This document shows, piece after piece, positions 26,408 through 35,796 of a stretch of DNA of 64,000 bases. Both the position numbers and the translations under genes were made by a program. The notes under the pieces were generated by a model. It saw nothing but the letters and a program-made list of their open reading frames with translations. It was not told the origin of the DNA and searched no databases. Source of the stretch: Iphinoe sp. HA4291-MV1. Its GTDB lineage: Bacteria > Cyanobacteriota > Cyanobacteriia > Cyanobacteriales > Nostocaceae. Positions within the stretch are counted from its first letter, which is position 1. Each line of letters starts with the position of its first letter. Location: the NCBI GenBank assembly GCA_019359415.1, contig JAHHHH010000003.1, forward strand, positions 1 through 64,000, written 5' to 3'.

Positions 26408-27289
26408 ATGAGCAAAATCTCGCGTGTTGTAGTCGTGGGTGGAACCCACGGTAATGAACTAAACGGAATCTATCTGGTAAAAAAATACGAGCGATCGCCC
26501 CACTTGATTGCACGTTCGAGCTTTGAGAGTTGTACGCTGCTTGCTAGTCCTAGAGCACATCAACTGATGAAACGGTATGTAGATACCGATCTCAACCGCT
26601 GTTTTCGTCAACAGGATTTGGAGAACACTAGCCTATCTACTTACGAAGCGCAACGAGCCAAAGAAATTTACCGTAGGTTTGGATCTGGGGGTAGCCAGCC
26701 AGCCGATTTAATTGTTGATTTGCACACCACAACCTCCAATATGGGTCTAACCCTGATTCTTCCTAGCAAGCATCTATTCAACTTACAGTTAGCGTCCTAT
26801 TTGACATCAATCCATCCAAGCATCAAGGTTCTTTGTCCGCTCACACAGAATCTAGATGCGCCTTACCTGAACTCAATTAGTCAATTCGGCTGCGTCTTTG
26901 AAGTAGGTGCTGTGGCTCAGGGAGTGCTAGATGCTGCTTTGTTTCAACAAATGGAAGCACTCGTTCATTCAATTCTGGATTATGTGGAAGCTTTTAACCA
27001 AGGAAGCCCGCTTTCTTTCAAGAATACACTTCACCTATATCAAACTATTCAGAGTGTTGACTACCCCAGAAATGAGGCTGGAGAAATTCAGGCAATGATT
27101 CATCCTCAGTTGCAGTTTAAAGATTACAATGCCCTACATACTGGTGATCCAATATTTCTAACCTTTGATGGGCAGACCATCGTTTATGAAGGTGAATCAA
27201 CCGTTTTTCCTGTCTTTATTAACGAAGCCGCTTACTATGAGAAAGGAATTGCAATGTATTTGACCGAGCAGCATCAATGCACCATCTAG
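26408..27289 (+). CDS. Aspartoacylase (AstE/AspA family)
   Basis: A 293-residue zinc hydrolase that splits N-acyl-aspartate to aspartate and a fatty or acetyl acid. The Zn site is visible: H14 and E17 in GGTHGNE, and H106 in VDLHTTTSNMG. The substrate-binding DLNRCF (R64) and the catalytic Glu in FEVG (about 161) are present. Length and text match cyanobacterial aspartoacylases. The start ATG at 26408 lies 8 bases behind AAAGGAATC. Single gene. Confidence 0.88.
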   Translation: MSKISRVVVVGGTHGNELNGIYLVKKYERSPHLIARSSFESCTLLASPRAHQLMKRYVDTDLNRCFRQQDLENTSLSTYEAQRAKEIYRRFGSGGSQPADLIVDLHTTTSNMGLTLILPSKHLFNLQLASYLTSIHPSIKVLCPLTQNLDAPYLNSISQFGCVFEVGAVAQGVLDAALFQQMEALVHSILDYVEAFNQGSPLSFKNTLHLYQTIQSVDYPRNEAGEIQAMIHPQLQFKDYNALHTGDPIFLTFDGQTIVYEGESTVFPVFINEAAYYEKGIAMYLTEQHQCTI

Positions 27290-27371
27290 AAAAGATCTGA
27301 AAACTAGAAGTTAAGAGTCAAAAAGAAGAATTCAGAATTCAGCAATTGCGGCGAGTCAGAATGCAATTAGT

Positions 27372-27582
27372 GGGGGCTTGAACCTAGGGTATTGACTCTG
27401 AGAGTTTTGAGGTGATAATTTCAAAAGACAAAATCTGTGTCTCAAAGCGCAAGGAAAAAAGCCTGATTGAATGGAGGTTTCTTCCCCACTTGACGACATA
27501 AAACTTGTATGAAATATGAAAAATTTCCGGCTCATTCCCAACAAAATCAACACCCTAGTCTCAATCCCCACCTGAAGCCCCC
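27372..27582. mobile_element. MITE-like element with imperfect inverted ends
   Basis: The left end GGGGGCTTGAACCTAGGGTA and the right end (reverse strand GGGGGCTTCAGGTGGGG, then CTAGGGTGTTGA) are inverted copies that share GGGGGCTT, CTAGGGT and TTGA, with about ten extra bases on the right. The 211-base body has only a 71-codon open frame without a known domain. Only one copy is in this window and no target duplication is evident. Confidence 0.4.
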
Positions 27583-27709
27583 TGTTAAGAGTTAAGCGTT
27601 CCCTGTTCTCTCTTTAATCTGAATTCTGGCTCCTGACTACTTTCTTGGTCAATATTTTGGGAATAATGCTCATGGTGTTTGGAGCCATATCTTGGCTCAA
27701 TCTAACAGC

Positions 27710-28930
27710 ATGAGAGCGAGAGTTCTAAAAAATCAGGGAAAATTTCTTAGCTTACTTCTTACATTTTGCTGCATTTTATGTGCCTACTTGACATTCACTT
27801 CAGCATTGCCAGTTTACGCAGTACTCTCAGGCAAATCAAGTTCTCTTAGGATATTGCGCCAAAAACAGCAGGTGATTAACCAAAAGCGTCAAGACATAAT
27901 GCAGGAACAACAGCGCCTATCCAATTTGCAACAAGCAGCACAAAACCGCCTCAATGGCATAGAAAAAAACTTACACACCACGAACACTCAAATTGAAGAT
28001 AGCGAAATGCAACTGCGGCTTGCGACTCAACGCCAAAAGCAGTTGCAAGCAAATGTAGCAGTATCTGAGGTTTCCTACCAGCAACGTCAAGAGGCGACAA
28101 TTGCCAGACTGCGTTTTCTCCAACGAGCACGCCCCACTCAAGGATGGACGATTCTGTTACAAAGCCAAAATCTTACCGATTTTCTTGACCGTCGTCATCA
28201 GCTGAAGTTAGTTTATCAAGCTGACCAGCAGATGCTTACAAAACTCACAGCACAAGTCAAGCACATAAACCAACAAAAAATAGCGATCGAATACCAAAAA
28301 AACGAAATTGACCTGATTCGTCAGCAACTGCTTGCACAAAAAGCTGATTATCAAGCGCAGGCGCAGTTACAAGCAAAAATCATTCAACGCCTCAAGAGCG
28401 ATCGCAGTGCCCTAAAAGCGGCGTTAGCTCAACTAGAGAAAGATTCAAAAGCTTTGGAGGTGTTGATTCAACAAAAGGTTGCAGGAACTGAAGCACCACA
28501 AAAGGCGCAAACCGGAGCTATTAGCACTAACAGCATTATCCTTGGAACTCGTACTTTTGCATATCCCATCAAAGCTAGCACCAGCAGTCCTTTTGGTTGG
28601 CGTATACACCCAATTGTTGGGGAGCGTCGCTTCCATACAGGTTTGGATTTTGCCGCCGACTATGGTAGTACAATTCGTGCTGCAGATACTGGAACGGTTA
28701 TTTTTGCAGGGTGGTACGGAGGTTATGGCAAATCTGTGATTATCAACCACGGCAATGGAATGACGACCTTATATGGTCATACCAGCGAGTTGTATATTTC
28801 GGAAGGTCAAAAAGTGAAACGAGGACAGCCAATTGCTGCTGTAGGTTCTACAGGTTTATCAACTGGTCCCCATCTTCACTTTGAAGTGCGTCGCAATGGG
28901 ACACCAGTAGACCCAATGAATTATCTGTGA
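27710..28930 (+). CDS. M23 metallopeptidase with coiled coil (EnvC/NlpD-like)
   Basis: About 406 residues from the ATG at 27710. A signal/anchor segment (LSLLLTFCCILCAYLTF) is followed by a long coiled coil (about residues 40-250, rich in Q, K, L and A) and a C-terminal M23 peptidase domain: FGWRIHP, HTGLDFAA (zinc His and Asp), YGHTS and PHLHFEVR (HxH). All metal ligands are present, so it could be an active peptidoglycan endopeptidase. The layout matches EnvC-like murein hydrolases or activators acting in cell separation. A TTG six codons upstream is also in frame. Confidence 0.85.
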   Translation: MRARVLKNQGKFLSLLLTFCCILCAYLTFTSALPVYAVLSGKSSSLRILRQKQQVINQKRQDIMQEQQRLSNLQQAAQNRLNGIEKNLHTTNTQIEDSEMQLRLATQRQKQLQANVAVSEVSYQQRQEATIARLRFLQRARPTQGWTILLQSQNLTDFLDRRHQLKLVYQADQQMLTKLTAQVKHINQQKIAIEYQKNEIDLIRQQLLAQKADYQAQAQLQAKIIQRLKSDRSALKAALAQLEKDSKALEVLIQQKVAGTEAPQKAQTGAISTNSIILGTRTFAYPIKASTSSPFGWRIHPIVGERRFHTGLDFAADYGSTIRAADTGTVIFAGWYGGYGKSVIINHGNGMTTLYGHTSELYISEGQKVKRGQPIAAVGSTGLSTGPHLHFEVRRNGTPVDPMNYL

Positions 28931-29561
28931 GACGTTTGTGTAATTAATTCTGTTTAAGTAAGTAGGAGGACAAAAATAAACGAGTTCTGTAAAGAAGTAT
29001 TAAGGAAGTGAACGGGAATGCAATAGCAGATGATTTCGTAGGAAGGAGATTAACAATTCAAAATTCAATGTTGGCATCGATAGATTCAATTTCAAAGCCT
29101 TGAGACATAAGGCGTATTTTCTAAAATTTTCCACTACAGTATTGCTTTCATCTCACTGGTTTTTCTCCGTCGTTAAGTACTTTTTATACTCACTTGCCTA
29201 TGCTTTATTTTCCTTATTTGTCAAGTATAAACTATACTAATTTAGATGAGATTACCTTGGATTTAATAAAGCGCTTTTAATTATTTTTGTCGTGATGTAC
29301 TAGCTTAATCTTATTAAACCAAAATAAGTACTTTACTAACTCATATTTATTATCTATAATGGGAAAAAGTATTCAAATTTTGAATTCCGCCTTGCGGTAC
29401 TAGACATCTCCGAGTTAGACGTATATGGGCTGAAAGTTTTTGACAGTCTGCCATGAGAAAATCTCATAGCAAAGCATAAAAATCCTTATTCCTTCTGTCT
29501 TGACGATAGCTGCTTTATTTTCATCGCAGACATCCTTGAAATTCAGCAAAGGAAAAATACA
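28931..29561. promoter_or_regulatory. Gene-free leader of the diterpene operon
   Basis: About 630 bases, AT-rich in the right half, with no usable reading frame. It probably contains the operon promoter. A stretch near 29380-29460 (GAATTCCGCCTTGCGGTAC onward) is more GC-rich and hairpin-prone, with CCGCCTTGCGG as a short inverted repeat. I find no known riboswitch or operator. Confidence 0.4.
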
Positions 29562-31238
29562 GTGATTATTTCTTCAATAAAGCAAAGTCAGCGTACATTA
29601 GCCTTAATACGAGATATGGTATTGGCTTTACTGCAAGAGATGGTAGCTGACTATGATGAAAAGTGGGGTGGAGGGAAAATGTCCGCCGCTGCTTATGATG
29701 TTGCCTGGGTGGCTATGGTACGAGAGCCACATAATCCTGAACAGCTAGCTTTTCCAGACTCTTTCAACTGGCTTCTTAGGCATCAATCAATAGATGGTAG
29801 CTGGGGTTATCCACCTCAGATAGTACCTACCCTGGCGGGGCTTTTAGCTTTGCTAAAAGCCCCGCAGCAAACGGAATCAACTCGCTATGCTGCTAAGCGT
29901 GCTGAGGCTCACCTACAGACTGCGCTCAGACAATGGTCAGTCGCTAACCACGAAAGCGTTGCCTTTGAAATTTTAGTTCCAAAACATTTGGAAGAGCTGG
30001 AAAAGTTAGGTGTGGTGTTTGAGTTTCCAGATAAGGCTGAACTGTTAAAAATTTATCACCACAAGTTGAGCATTTGCTCCCCGGAACTCATTTACAGCGG
30101 CAAATCTGGACTGATTCATTCTCTAGAAGCTTTTGCTCCTTCTGTTGATTTTCAGCGCTTGAAGCCACTGCAGGCAGACAACGGTAGTTATGGCAACTCA
30201 CCTGCAGCTACTGCTGCTATTTTAATTCATCATAATCCAGAGTGGGATACGGTTGCTTTTGAGTGGCTACAACATTTATCGAATCAGGCTCGCAGGACTG
30301 GCGATCCGGGTGCTATGCCCAATGCTTATCCGATTGATGCTTTTGAGGGATCTTGGGTTTTATACAACCTTGTTCAAAGCGGGATCGATTTCAAAGAAGA
30401 AGCTTTTCGCTCAGTTGCCAAGAAGTTGTTAATTTGGTTGCAAGAAAGCATTACCCAAAAAGGAGCAAGCATCAGCCGATTGATAGGAATACCAACAGAC
30501 TCAGATGATACCGCAATGGTACTGGCGGCGCATAATTTGTTAGCTGACAAAATAGGAATGAAAACAGTTTCAGTGGACTGTTTACAGAACTTTGAGCGCG
30601 ACACTTACTTTACTTGCTTTGAATTGGAAAGAGATATTTCTTTAAGCGCCAACGCTCATGTGCTAGCAGCCTTGTTAAGCATGTCTACTCCTTATAATTG
30701 GGTTGTAAAAAACAACAGTGTTAACAAAGTAATTGACTACCTCTACAGCACAAAAAACGGTGCTGGTTACTGGGAAGACAAGTGGCATCAGAGTCCTTTT
30801 TACGCTACAGCAACTGCAACAATGGCTTTAGCACAACACCCATCCCCATCCGTACGAAATCAGTTGCAACTAACAGTTGAATGGGTTTTAGCAACTCAGT
30901 CAGCAAAAGACGGTGGTTGGGGCATGAATGGTAGTGAATGCTCAACGCTGGAAGAGACAGCTTACGCTCTTCAAATTTTGAATACTGTTAAGCAAAAACT
31001 AATAGAAAAAACACGACCAACAACCCAAGCAAGCATAAGCCAAACCATTAGAAGGGGTGTGAACTATTTATGGCAGCATTTGGATGAATTGAGTTCTAGT
31101 ACAGAAATAGCCGGAAATCCGAGATTACCCCGTCTATGGCGAGGTAAAGAGTTGTATTTGCCTTCACGGGTAGTATTTTCGGTAGTACTAGCAGTGCTGT
31201 ATCAGGTTTTTGCAGATGAGCAAGTTGTTCCTAGATAG
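29562..31238 (+). CDS. Class II diterpene cyclase (copalyl diphosphate synthase type)
   Basis: 558 residues, GTG start. It has the double alpha-barrel text of class II terpene cyclases: AAYDVAWVA near residue 44, HQSIDGSWGYPP (about 74-85), and the general-acid motif DSDD at 313-316 in PTDSDDTAMVL. The later repeats DKWHQSPFYATATA and KDGGWG also fit. The DDxxD of class I enzymes is absent. It should protonate geranylgeranyl diphosphate and cyclise it to a bicyclic (labdadienyl/copalyl-type) diphosphate; stereochemistry cannot be read. A perfect 14-base hairpin lies in the coding sequence at 29835-29865. First gene of the operon; the P450 starts 23 bases after it. Confidence 0.85.
   Translation: MIISSIKQSQRTLALIRDMVLALLQEMVADYDEKWGGGKMSAAAYDVAWVAMVREPHNPEQLAFPDSFNWLLRHQSIDGSWGYPPQIVPTLAGLLALLKAPQQTESTRYAAKRAEAHLQTALRQWSVANHESVAFEILVPKHLEELEKLGVVFEFPDKAELLKIYHHKLSICSPELIYSGKSGLIHSLEAFAPSVDFQRLKPLQADNGSYGNSPAATAAILIHHNPEWDTVAFEWLQHLSNQARRTGDPGAMPNAYPIDAFEGSWVLYNLVQSGIDFKEEAFRSVAKKLLIWLQESITQKGASISRLIGIPTDSDDTAMVLAAHNLLADKIGMKTVSVDCLQNFERDTYFTCFELERDISLSANAHVLAALLSMSTPYNWVVKNNSVNKVIDYLYSTKNGAGYWEDKWHQSPFYATATATMALAQHPSPSVRNQLQLTVEWVLATQSAKDGGWGMNGSECSTLEETAYALQILNTVKQKLIEKTRPTTQASISQTIRRGVNYLWQHLDELSSSTEIAGNPRLPRLWRGKELYLPSRVVFSVVLAVLYQVFADEQVVPR
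29835..29865 (+). repeat. Perfect 14-bp hairpin inside the cyclase gene
   Basis: GCGGGGCTTTTAGC, loop TTT, GCTAAAAGCCCCGC. It codes for AGLLALLKAP in the cyclase frame, so it is tolerated as a short helix. Its form is that of an inserted palindromic repeat; it could also slow transcription or translation early in the operon. Confidence 0.8.
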
Positions 31239-31261
31239 GCTATAGAGAGAGTAGTAAGAAT

Positions 31262-32728
31262 ATGGAAATCAAAGAAGGTTATTTTAAACAACAGCAAACT
31301 AAACAACAGCAAACTTTAAAAAACTCAGATACAGCACGGAAGCATCAAATCAATCACCCATCTATTTTTGACTCTTCCCTCACACCAAAAACCTGCCCTG
31401 TCATACATGGATATCCATTTGTTGGTGTCTTACCTGAGTTATTGCATAATCCTCTGCGGTTGTTCCAACGAGCCGTCAAAAAGCACCCAGGCGAGTTAGT
31501 TGCACTGAAATTAGGACCTATCCAGGCTCATTTAGTCACTTATCCTGACCATGTTCAACACGTATTGAACGATAATTGGCAGAATTTCGGCAAGGGTGAG
31601 ATCATGTGGAAGCCAATTCGGCAAGTGATGGGCAAAAGTTTGATGACGAGTCAGGGCGAAAGCTGGTTTCGCAGTCGGCGCTTAATGCAGCCAATGTTCA
31701 CAGCCAAGCAAGCCAATGCTTTGACGGAACTTTTAGTCAAGATCATCGCTTCGGAGCTTGCACGTTTTGAAAAAGTAACAGACGGTGGAGCAATCGACAT
31801 GGAAAATGAAATGGCGCTGCTCACACAAAACGTTATCTTAGGTGTCCTATTCAGTTCAAGTATCGACCGCTTTAGAACTGAAACTCTGGCTAAGGCACTA
31901 AAGGTTCTGGTGCGAGAAGTCAGTCGTCGTGTGTTCCTTTGCGTTCTCCCGAAGCAATTTTCAATACCAGGAGAGAGAGCTTTTCGCAACGCTATCCAGA
32001 CCACTGATAATACAATTCTCACTATCATTCGCGCTAGACGTCAAAGTGGTTTGAACTACGGCGACCTACTTGAGCGGTTGCTGCAAGCCCGCGATGAAGA
32101 AAGCAAGACTGGGATGAACGACCAACAACTGCGAGACGAGAGCATCACGCTTTTTCTAGCTGGCAATGAAACTACGTCTACCACACTAACATGGGTCTGG
32201 TATCTGCTTGACAAACACCCTGAAGTGGAGGGCAAACTGCGAGCAGAGATTGACGCTGTCATTGGCAAACGCCAACCAACTTGTGTTGACGTCGCCAAAC
32301 TACAGTACACCAAGATGGTTATCCAGGAAGCTATGCGGCTCTATCCACCTGGCTGGTTCTTAGCGCGAGTCGCCCAAGAGGATGATGTTATCGATGGTTA
32401 TGCGCTCAAAGCAGGAACTACAGTTTTGCTCTGTCCATATATAACCCATCGTCTGCTTAAGTTGTGGGATCGACCGGAAGTTTTCGATCCAGAACGATTT
32501 GCCCCAGAACACTTTACACAGCGACATTCTTACAGTTACTTTCCATTTGGTGGTGGACCGCGCTATTGTATCGGCAAACACCTCGCTCTTTTAACAACAC
32601 AATTGACTGTCGCCATGATGGTGCAGAAGTACCGACTACGATGCGTCCCTGGACATCCTGTCGAGGCGTTGCCTGGGATCACTCTCCGTCCGCGCTACGG
32701 TTTACGAATGACTGTGGAACCAGTTTGA
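31262..32728 (+). CDS. Cytochrome P450
   Basis: 488 residues. Oxygen-activation helix AGNETTST (300-307), ExxR at E356-R359 (EAMRLYPP), and the haem loop FPFGGGPRYCIGKH with ligand C436. There is no membrane anchor, as usual for bacterial P450s. The PFGGGPRYCIG form resembles eukaryote-like bacterial families such as CYP110/CYP120 of cyanobacteria. Lying between the two diterpene synthase genes, it most likely oxidises the diterpene skeleton made by them. The first 35 residues are Gln/Lys-rich and not conserved in type; translation from a later start is unlikely because no suitable Met follows. Confidence 0.9.
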   Translation: MEIKEGYFKQQQTKQQQTLKNSDTARKHQINHPSIFDSSLTPKTCPVIHGYPFVGVLPELLHNPLRLFQRAVKKHPGELVALKLGPIQAHLVTYPDHVQHVLNDNWQNFGKGEIMWKPIRQVMGKSLMTSQGESWFRSRRLMQPMFTAKQANALTELLVKIIASELARFEKVTDGGAIDMENEMALLTQNVILGVLFSSSIDRFRTETLAKALKVLVREVSRRVFLCVLPKQFSIPGERAFRNAIQTTDNTILTIIRARRQSGLNYGDLLERLLQARDEESKTGMNDQQLRDESITLFLAGNETTSTTLTWVWYLLDKHPEVEGKLRAEIDAVIGKRQPTCVDVAKLQYTKMVIQEAMRLYPPGWFLARVAQEDDVIDGYALKAGTTVLLCPYITHRLLKLWDRPEVFDPERFAPEHFTQRHSYSYFPFGGGPRYCIGKHLALLTTQLTVAMMVQKYRLRCVPGHPVEALPGITLRPRYGLRMTVEPV

Positions 32729-32804
32729 TGTCAACAACACAGAGAGTTGTAAGAAGATGGCGAGTGATTTAGAATAACAGCAGAATTTAAAAAATACAGT
32801 TGCC

Positions 32805-33824
32805 GTGAGTGAACTTTCTGGTATTCCACTAGTAGATCGCGCCCATGTGCTGCAAACTGCGCTATCCATTTATCCAGAAGTGGAAAACTGGGTAGCACAG
32901 TTTACGGTGATTCTACCGCAACGGATAGCAGGAACATGTTTGGCAATAGCCGCAACAGCCCCTCATGCACAACCATCTGTCATTGTTGAGGTGTCTGTTA
33001 TATCGCTAATCTTATTCGCTGTGGATGATTTGGGTGACATCACCGAAAGTTTTCTGGATATGACACTGACAGTTGAAGAAGTAGAGGTCATGTTAACGCT
33101 GTACGTGAAGCTTGTTCAATCAGGTGGTAACTCAACTTATCGTGATTATCCAGATTTAATCAAAGTATTTTCTACAATTAATGAGGCGCAGCCCTGGATG
33201 CAGTTAGCCAATGCTTTGACGAAATTTTGCCAAGAATTGCAAAAATTCCCAGCTGCTACGATTTATTACGGTATATTAGCAAAACATTTTGAGTTAGCTC
33301 TGGAGGCTCAACGCACAGAATTACACTGGAGCCAAGCTTTCAAGGAAACGGGAACTTACTCTACTTATGAACAATATCTCCTAAATGGTAGAAAATCCAT
33401 AGCAGCATCGACTGTCATGAGTTCGTTGCTAGCAATGGTGGGTGAACCTGTCGATTCAGAATTTAGCCTAAAGCCTCACGCCAACCTGGAGACTCTCATA
33501 GATGAAGTGATGCTAACTGCTTGCAGTAGCATTCGATTAGCTAATGATATACGCTCCTTCGAGCGCGAACGCCAAGCTCAAAAGCCAAATAGCCTCCTAA
33601 TTTTAATGTTGACTCAGGGTTTTAGCCAGAAAGAGGCTGAAGCGATCATTCTCAAAGAAATAAATACATACCTGCAAAAGATGGAGACTCCGATTTCTTT
33701 GTTACCGCCTAGTCTGAGTGCTTGGGGAGATACTGTAAGAAGATTATGCTGGTTCTCGTGTGCTTGGTATCAAACCAGGGAATTTCACGATTTTACGAAA
33801 CAGATGCTGGCGGCTTTGCGCTAG
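32805..33824 (+). CDS. Class I terpene synthase (diterpene synthase candidate)
   Basis: 339 residues, all-helical, starting with GTG at 32805. The metal-binding motifs of class I terpene synthases are present: the first Asp-rich motif DDLGD (74-78, in FAVDDLGD, a true DDxxD) and the NSE triad NDIRSFERE at 247-255. It should ionise the bicyclic diphosphate from the class II cyclase and finish the carbon skeleton, as KS does after CPS. No Walker-type or prenyltransferase FARM/SARM pair is seen. Third gene of the operon, 77 bases behind the P450, with a terminator shortly after. Confidence 0.82.
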   Translation: MSELSGIPLVDRAHVLQTALSIYPEVENWVAQFTVILPQRIAGTCLAIAATAPHAQPSVIVEVSVISLILFAVDDLGDITESFLDMTLTVEEVEVMLTLYVKLVQSGGNSTYRDYPDLIKVFSTINEAQPWMQLANALTKFCQELQKFPAATIYYGILAKHFELALEAQRTELHWSQAFKETGTYSTYEQYLLNGRKSIAASTVMSSLLAMVGEPVDSEFSLKPHANLETLIDEVMLTACSSIRLANDIRSFERERQAQKPNSLLILMLTQGFSQKEAEAIILKEINTYLQKMETPISLLPPSLSAWGDTVRRLCWFSCAWYQTREFHDFTKQMLAALR

Positions 33825-33888
33825 TAATCCAAGTTGGGAGTTATCAATATAAGACAGCATAAACAGCAATTGTTTCATTCAGCATATG

Positions 33889-33915
33889 CCCCTCCAAGTT
33901 TTCTGACTGGAGGGG
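33889..33915 (+). terminator. Terminator of the diterpene operon
   Basis: Perfect arms CCCCTCCA (33889-33896) and TGGAGGGG (33908-33915) around 11 bases, followed by ATTTTATTG. It lies 65 bases after the class I synthase stop, a good intrinsic terminator. The glycosyltransferase gene further on would thus need its own promoter. Confidence 0.75.
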
Positions 33916-34098
33916 ATTTTATTGCTTTAGTGACCCAAGCGATCTGATCGCCTTCTCAGTAGCCTAGACGTTACGTGTATGCCCTGCGGGCACACTTTGC
34001 ACTTATGGCAGTACCCCGAATCGCGATCGCCTACGGCGGGCGCTCTGCGCCATCGCAATTTTGCGTAATTAGTGTCAATATACCATTTGCGGAAGTAA

Positions 34099-34343
34099 TT
34101 ATATACCTTTTTCTAGTTGGGGAAAGTCTAGTAGTAGCATTCGCCACGCATAACTCGCGTAAGCAGTATAGAAAATAGCGCTAATTACTCGTAGGTCAAC
34201 CGTTCGCGTGCCTCCCAGAAGAGCTAACGCACTCAGCATGCCGAAAGCATAGAAGGACGATCTGTTAGCTTTTCGAACGGGACAAGGGTCAATAGCAATC
34301 CCCACAGTTCATCAATGAAGTTGCTTGGATAAGATTTAGACAT
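34099..34343 (-). pseudogene. IS5-family transposase relic, frameshifted
   Basis: From an ATG at 34343 the minus strand reads SYPSNFIDELWGLLLTLVP and then stops. In the next frame it continues LLGGTRTVDLRVISAIFYTA and WRMLLLDFPQ, ending at 34099. Together this is a degraded N-terminal helix domain of IS5-type transposases (usual text YPSDLTDAQW..., GGRPRTVDLREVLNAIFY..., WRMLPxDFP). No DDE domain remains. Confidence 0.55.
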
Positions 34344-34476
34344 TGCTCTTGTAATACTGTCGCATTTTTATCTACTAAAAGATTATTATTACGGGAGTTT
34401 TTTGACTTTTTAAACACCATCTTAGTCTATACTTAACAACTAATCGCTATATTTTTTTACACATCATCAAATTCTT

Positions 34477-35796
34477 ATGCACATAACCATTTTGACTATT
34501 GGAAGCCGTGGCGATGTGCAACCATTCATCGCGCTTGCACTCGGCTTAAAACAAGCCGGACACATCGTTAGATTAGCAACCCACGCCAATTTTGAAGCGG
34601 AAATTCGCTCCTTAGGGTTAGAATTTGCACTACTTTCTTTCAACCCACAAGAAGAACTACAAAAGCAAGCTGGACAAGCAGTATTGCGAACGGGCAAAAA
34701 TCCAATCGCGTTCTTCCTCAATATAGCCAAAATGGCTAAACCGTATCTTGTAGGTTTGGTTAAAGAAGCCTGGGAAGCTTGCCAAGGAACTGATGCAACA
34801 ATAGTTTGCATCTGGCTGATGTTTGCAGCGTTGGATTATGTGGAGAAACTAGGTATACCTTTATATATTGCTGGATTCCAACCCACCATTCCGACACGCG
34901 CATTTCCAAGTCCCAACACACCGCCAGAATTAGAGCGCTTGGGAGTCATTTACAATCGCTTGACCTATTCGTTGATATTGTTTTTGTTATGGCAGTTGTT
35001 TAGTGAACCTATCAATTACTTTCGTAGTAGTGTGTTAAAATTACAGCCAATTTCCTTCTGGCAAGGTGCGTTGGGACGAATAAATTTTCGGAAATTACCG
35101 TTTCTTCATGCCTATAGCCGAGAAGTTGTCCCACCTCCACGTGATTGGTCTGAACATACACACGTAACTGGATATTGGTACTTAGATAAACCCACTAATT
35201 TTTCACCCCCACAAAATTTAGTTGATTTTCTCGCTGCGGGCTTACCTCCGGTTTACATCGGGTTTGGCAGCATGGTAGGCGATGCAGCGGAAGCTACCGC
35301 AGAAATAGCGCTTGCAGCGTTAGCGAAAACTGGACATAGAGGAATTTTTCTCAAGGGTTGGGGCGGAATTCGCGATGGGAACTTGCCAGATAACGTTTTT
35401 ATGATTGAATCGATACCCCACGACTGGTTATTTCCACAAATGGTATGTATCATTCATCATGGCGGTGCGGGAACAACGGCAGCAGCTTTCCGCGCCGGAG
35501 TACCTGGAATTGCAATACCATTTTGCTTTGATCAACCGTTTTGGGGATATCGTGCGGCGAAGTTAGGAGTTAGTCCCAAACCGATTCTCACCAAAGAATT
35601 AACGGTAGATAAGTTGGTATCAGCGATTGAAATAGCAGTACACGATAAAGCAATGCGGCAGCGTGCCTTGGCATTGAAGGAAAAGATTCGTGCGGAGAAT
35701 GGTGTTGCAGAAGCGGTGAGGATTTTTCATCGGTATTTGACGTGTACTAACTCAGAAAATCTTGAGGCAAAGAAACACAAAAACCCGGTTTCTTGA
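34477..35796 (+). CDS. UDP-sugar-type glycosyltransferase (GT1, MGT-like)
   Basis: 439 residues, GT-B fold. The N-terminal ITILTIGSRGDVQPFIALAL is typical of sterol-glucosyltransferase/rhamnosyltransferase-type GT1 enzymes. The C-terminal donor-site motif HHGGAGTTAAAFRAGVPGIA (about residues 325-345) with FCFDQPFWGYRAAKLG corresponds to the PSPG region. These enzymes glycosylate lipophilic small molecules. Its position 650 bases behind a diterpene operon, same strand, suggests but does not prove a diterpenoid acceptor. The last codons and the stop lie in a 29-base palindrome. Confidence 0.82.
   Translation: MHITILTIGSRGDVQPFIALALGLKQAGHIVRLATHANFEAEIRSLGLEFALLSFNPQEELQKQAGQAVLRTGKNPIAFFLNIAKMAKPYLVGLVKEAWEACQGTDATIVCIWLMFAALDYVEKLGIPLYIAGFQPTIPTRAFPSPNTPPELERLGVIYNRLTYSLILFLLWQLFSEPINYFRSSVLKLQPISFWQGALGRINFRKLPFLHAYSREVVPPPRDWSEHTHVTGYWYLDKPTNFSPPQNLVDFLAAGLPPVYIGFGSMVGDAAEATAEIALAALAKTGHRGIFLKGWGGIRDGNLPDNVFMIESIPHDWLFPQMVCIIHHGGAGTTAAAFRAGVPGIAIPFCFDQPFWGYRAAKLGVSPKPILTKELTVDKLVSAIEIAVHDKAMRQRALALKEKIRAENGVAEAVRIFHRYLTCTNSENLEAKKHKNPVS

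Noticed and set aside
27356-27571. 71-codon minus-strand frame within the MITE candidate
   Set aside because: No known domain; the inverted ends explain the stretch better.
33975-34178. 67-codon plus-strand frame behind the diterpene operon
   Set aside because: It runs over GCGATCGCCTACGGCGGGCG-type repeat DNA and over the antisense of the IS5 relic.
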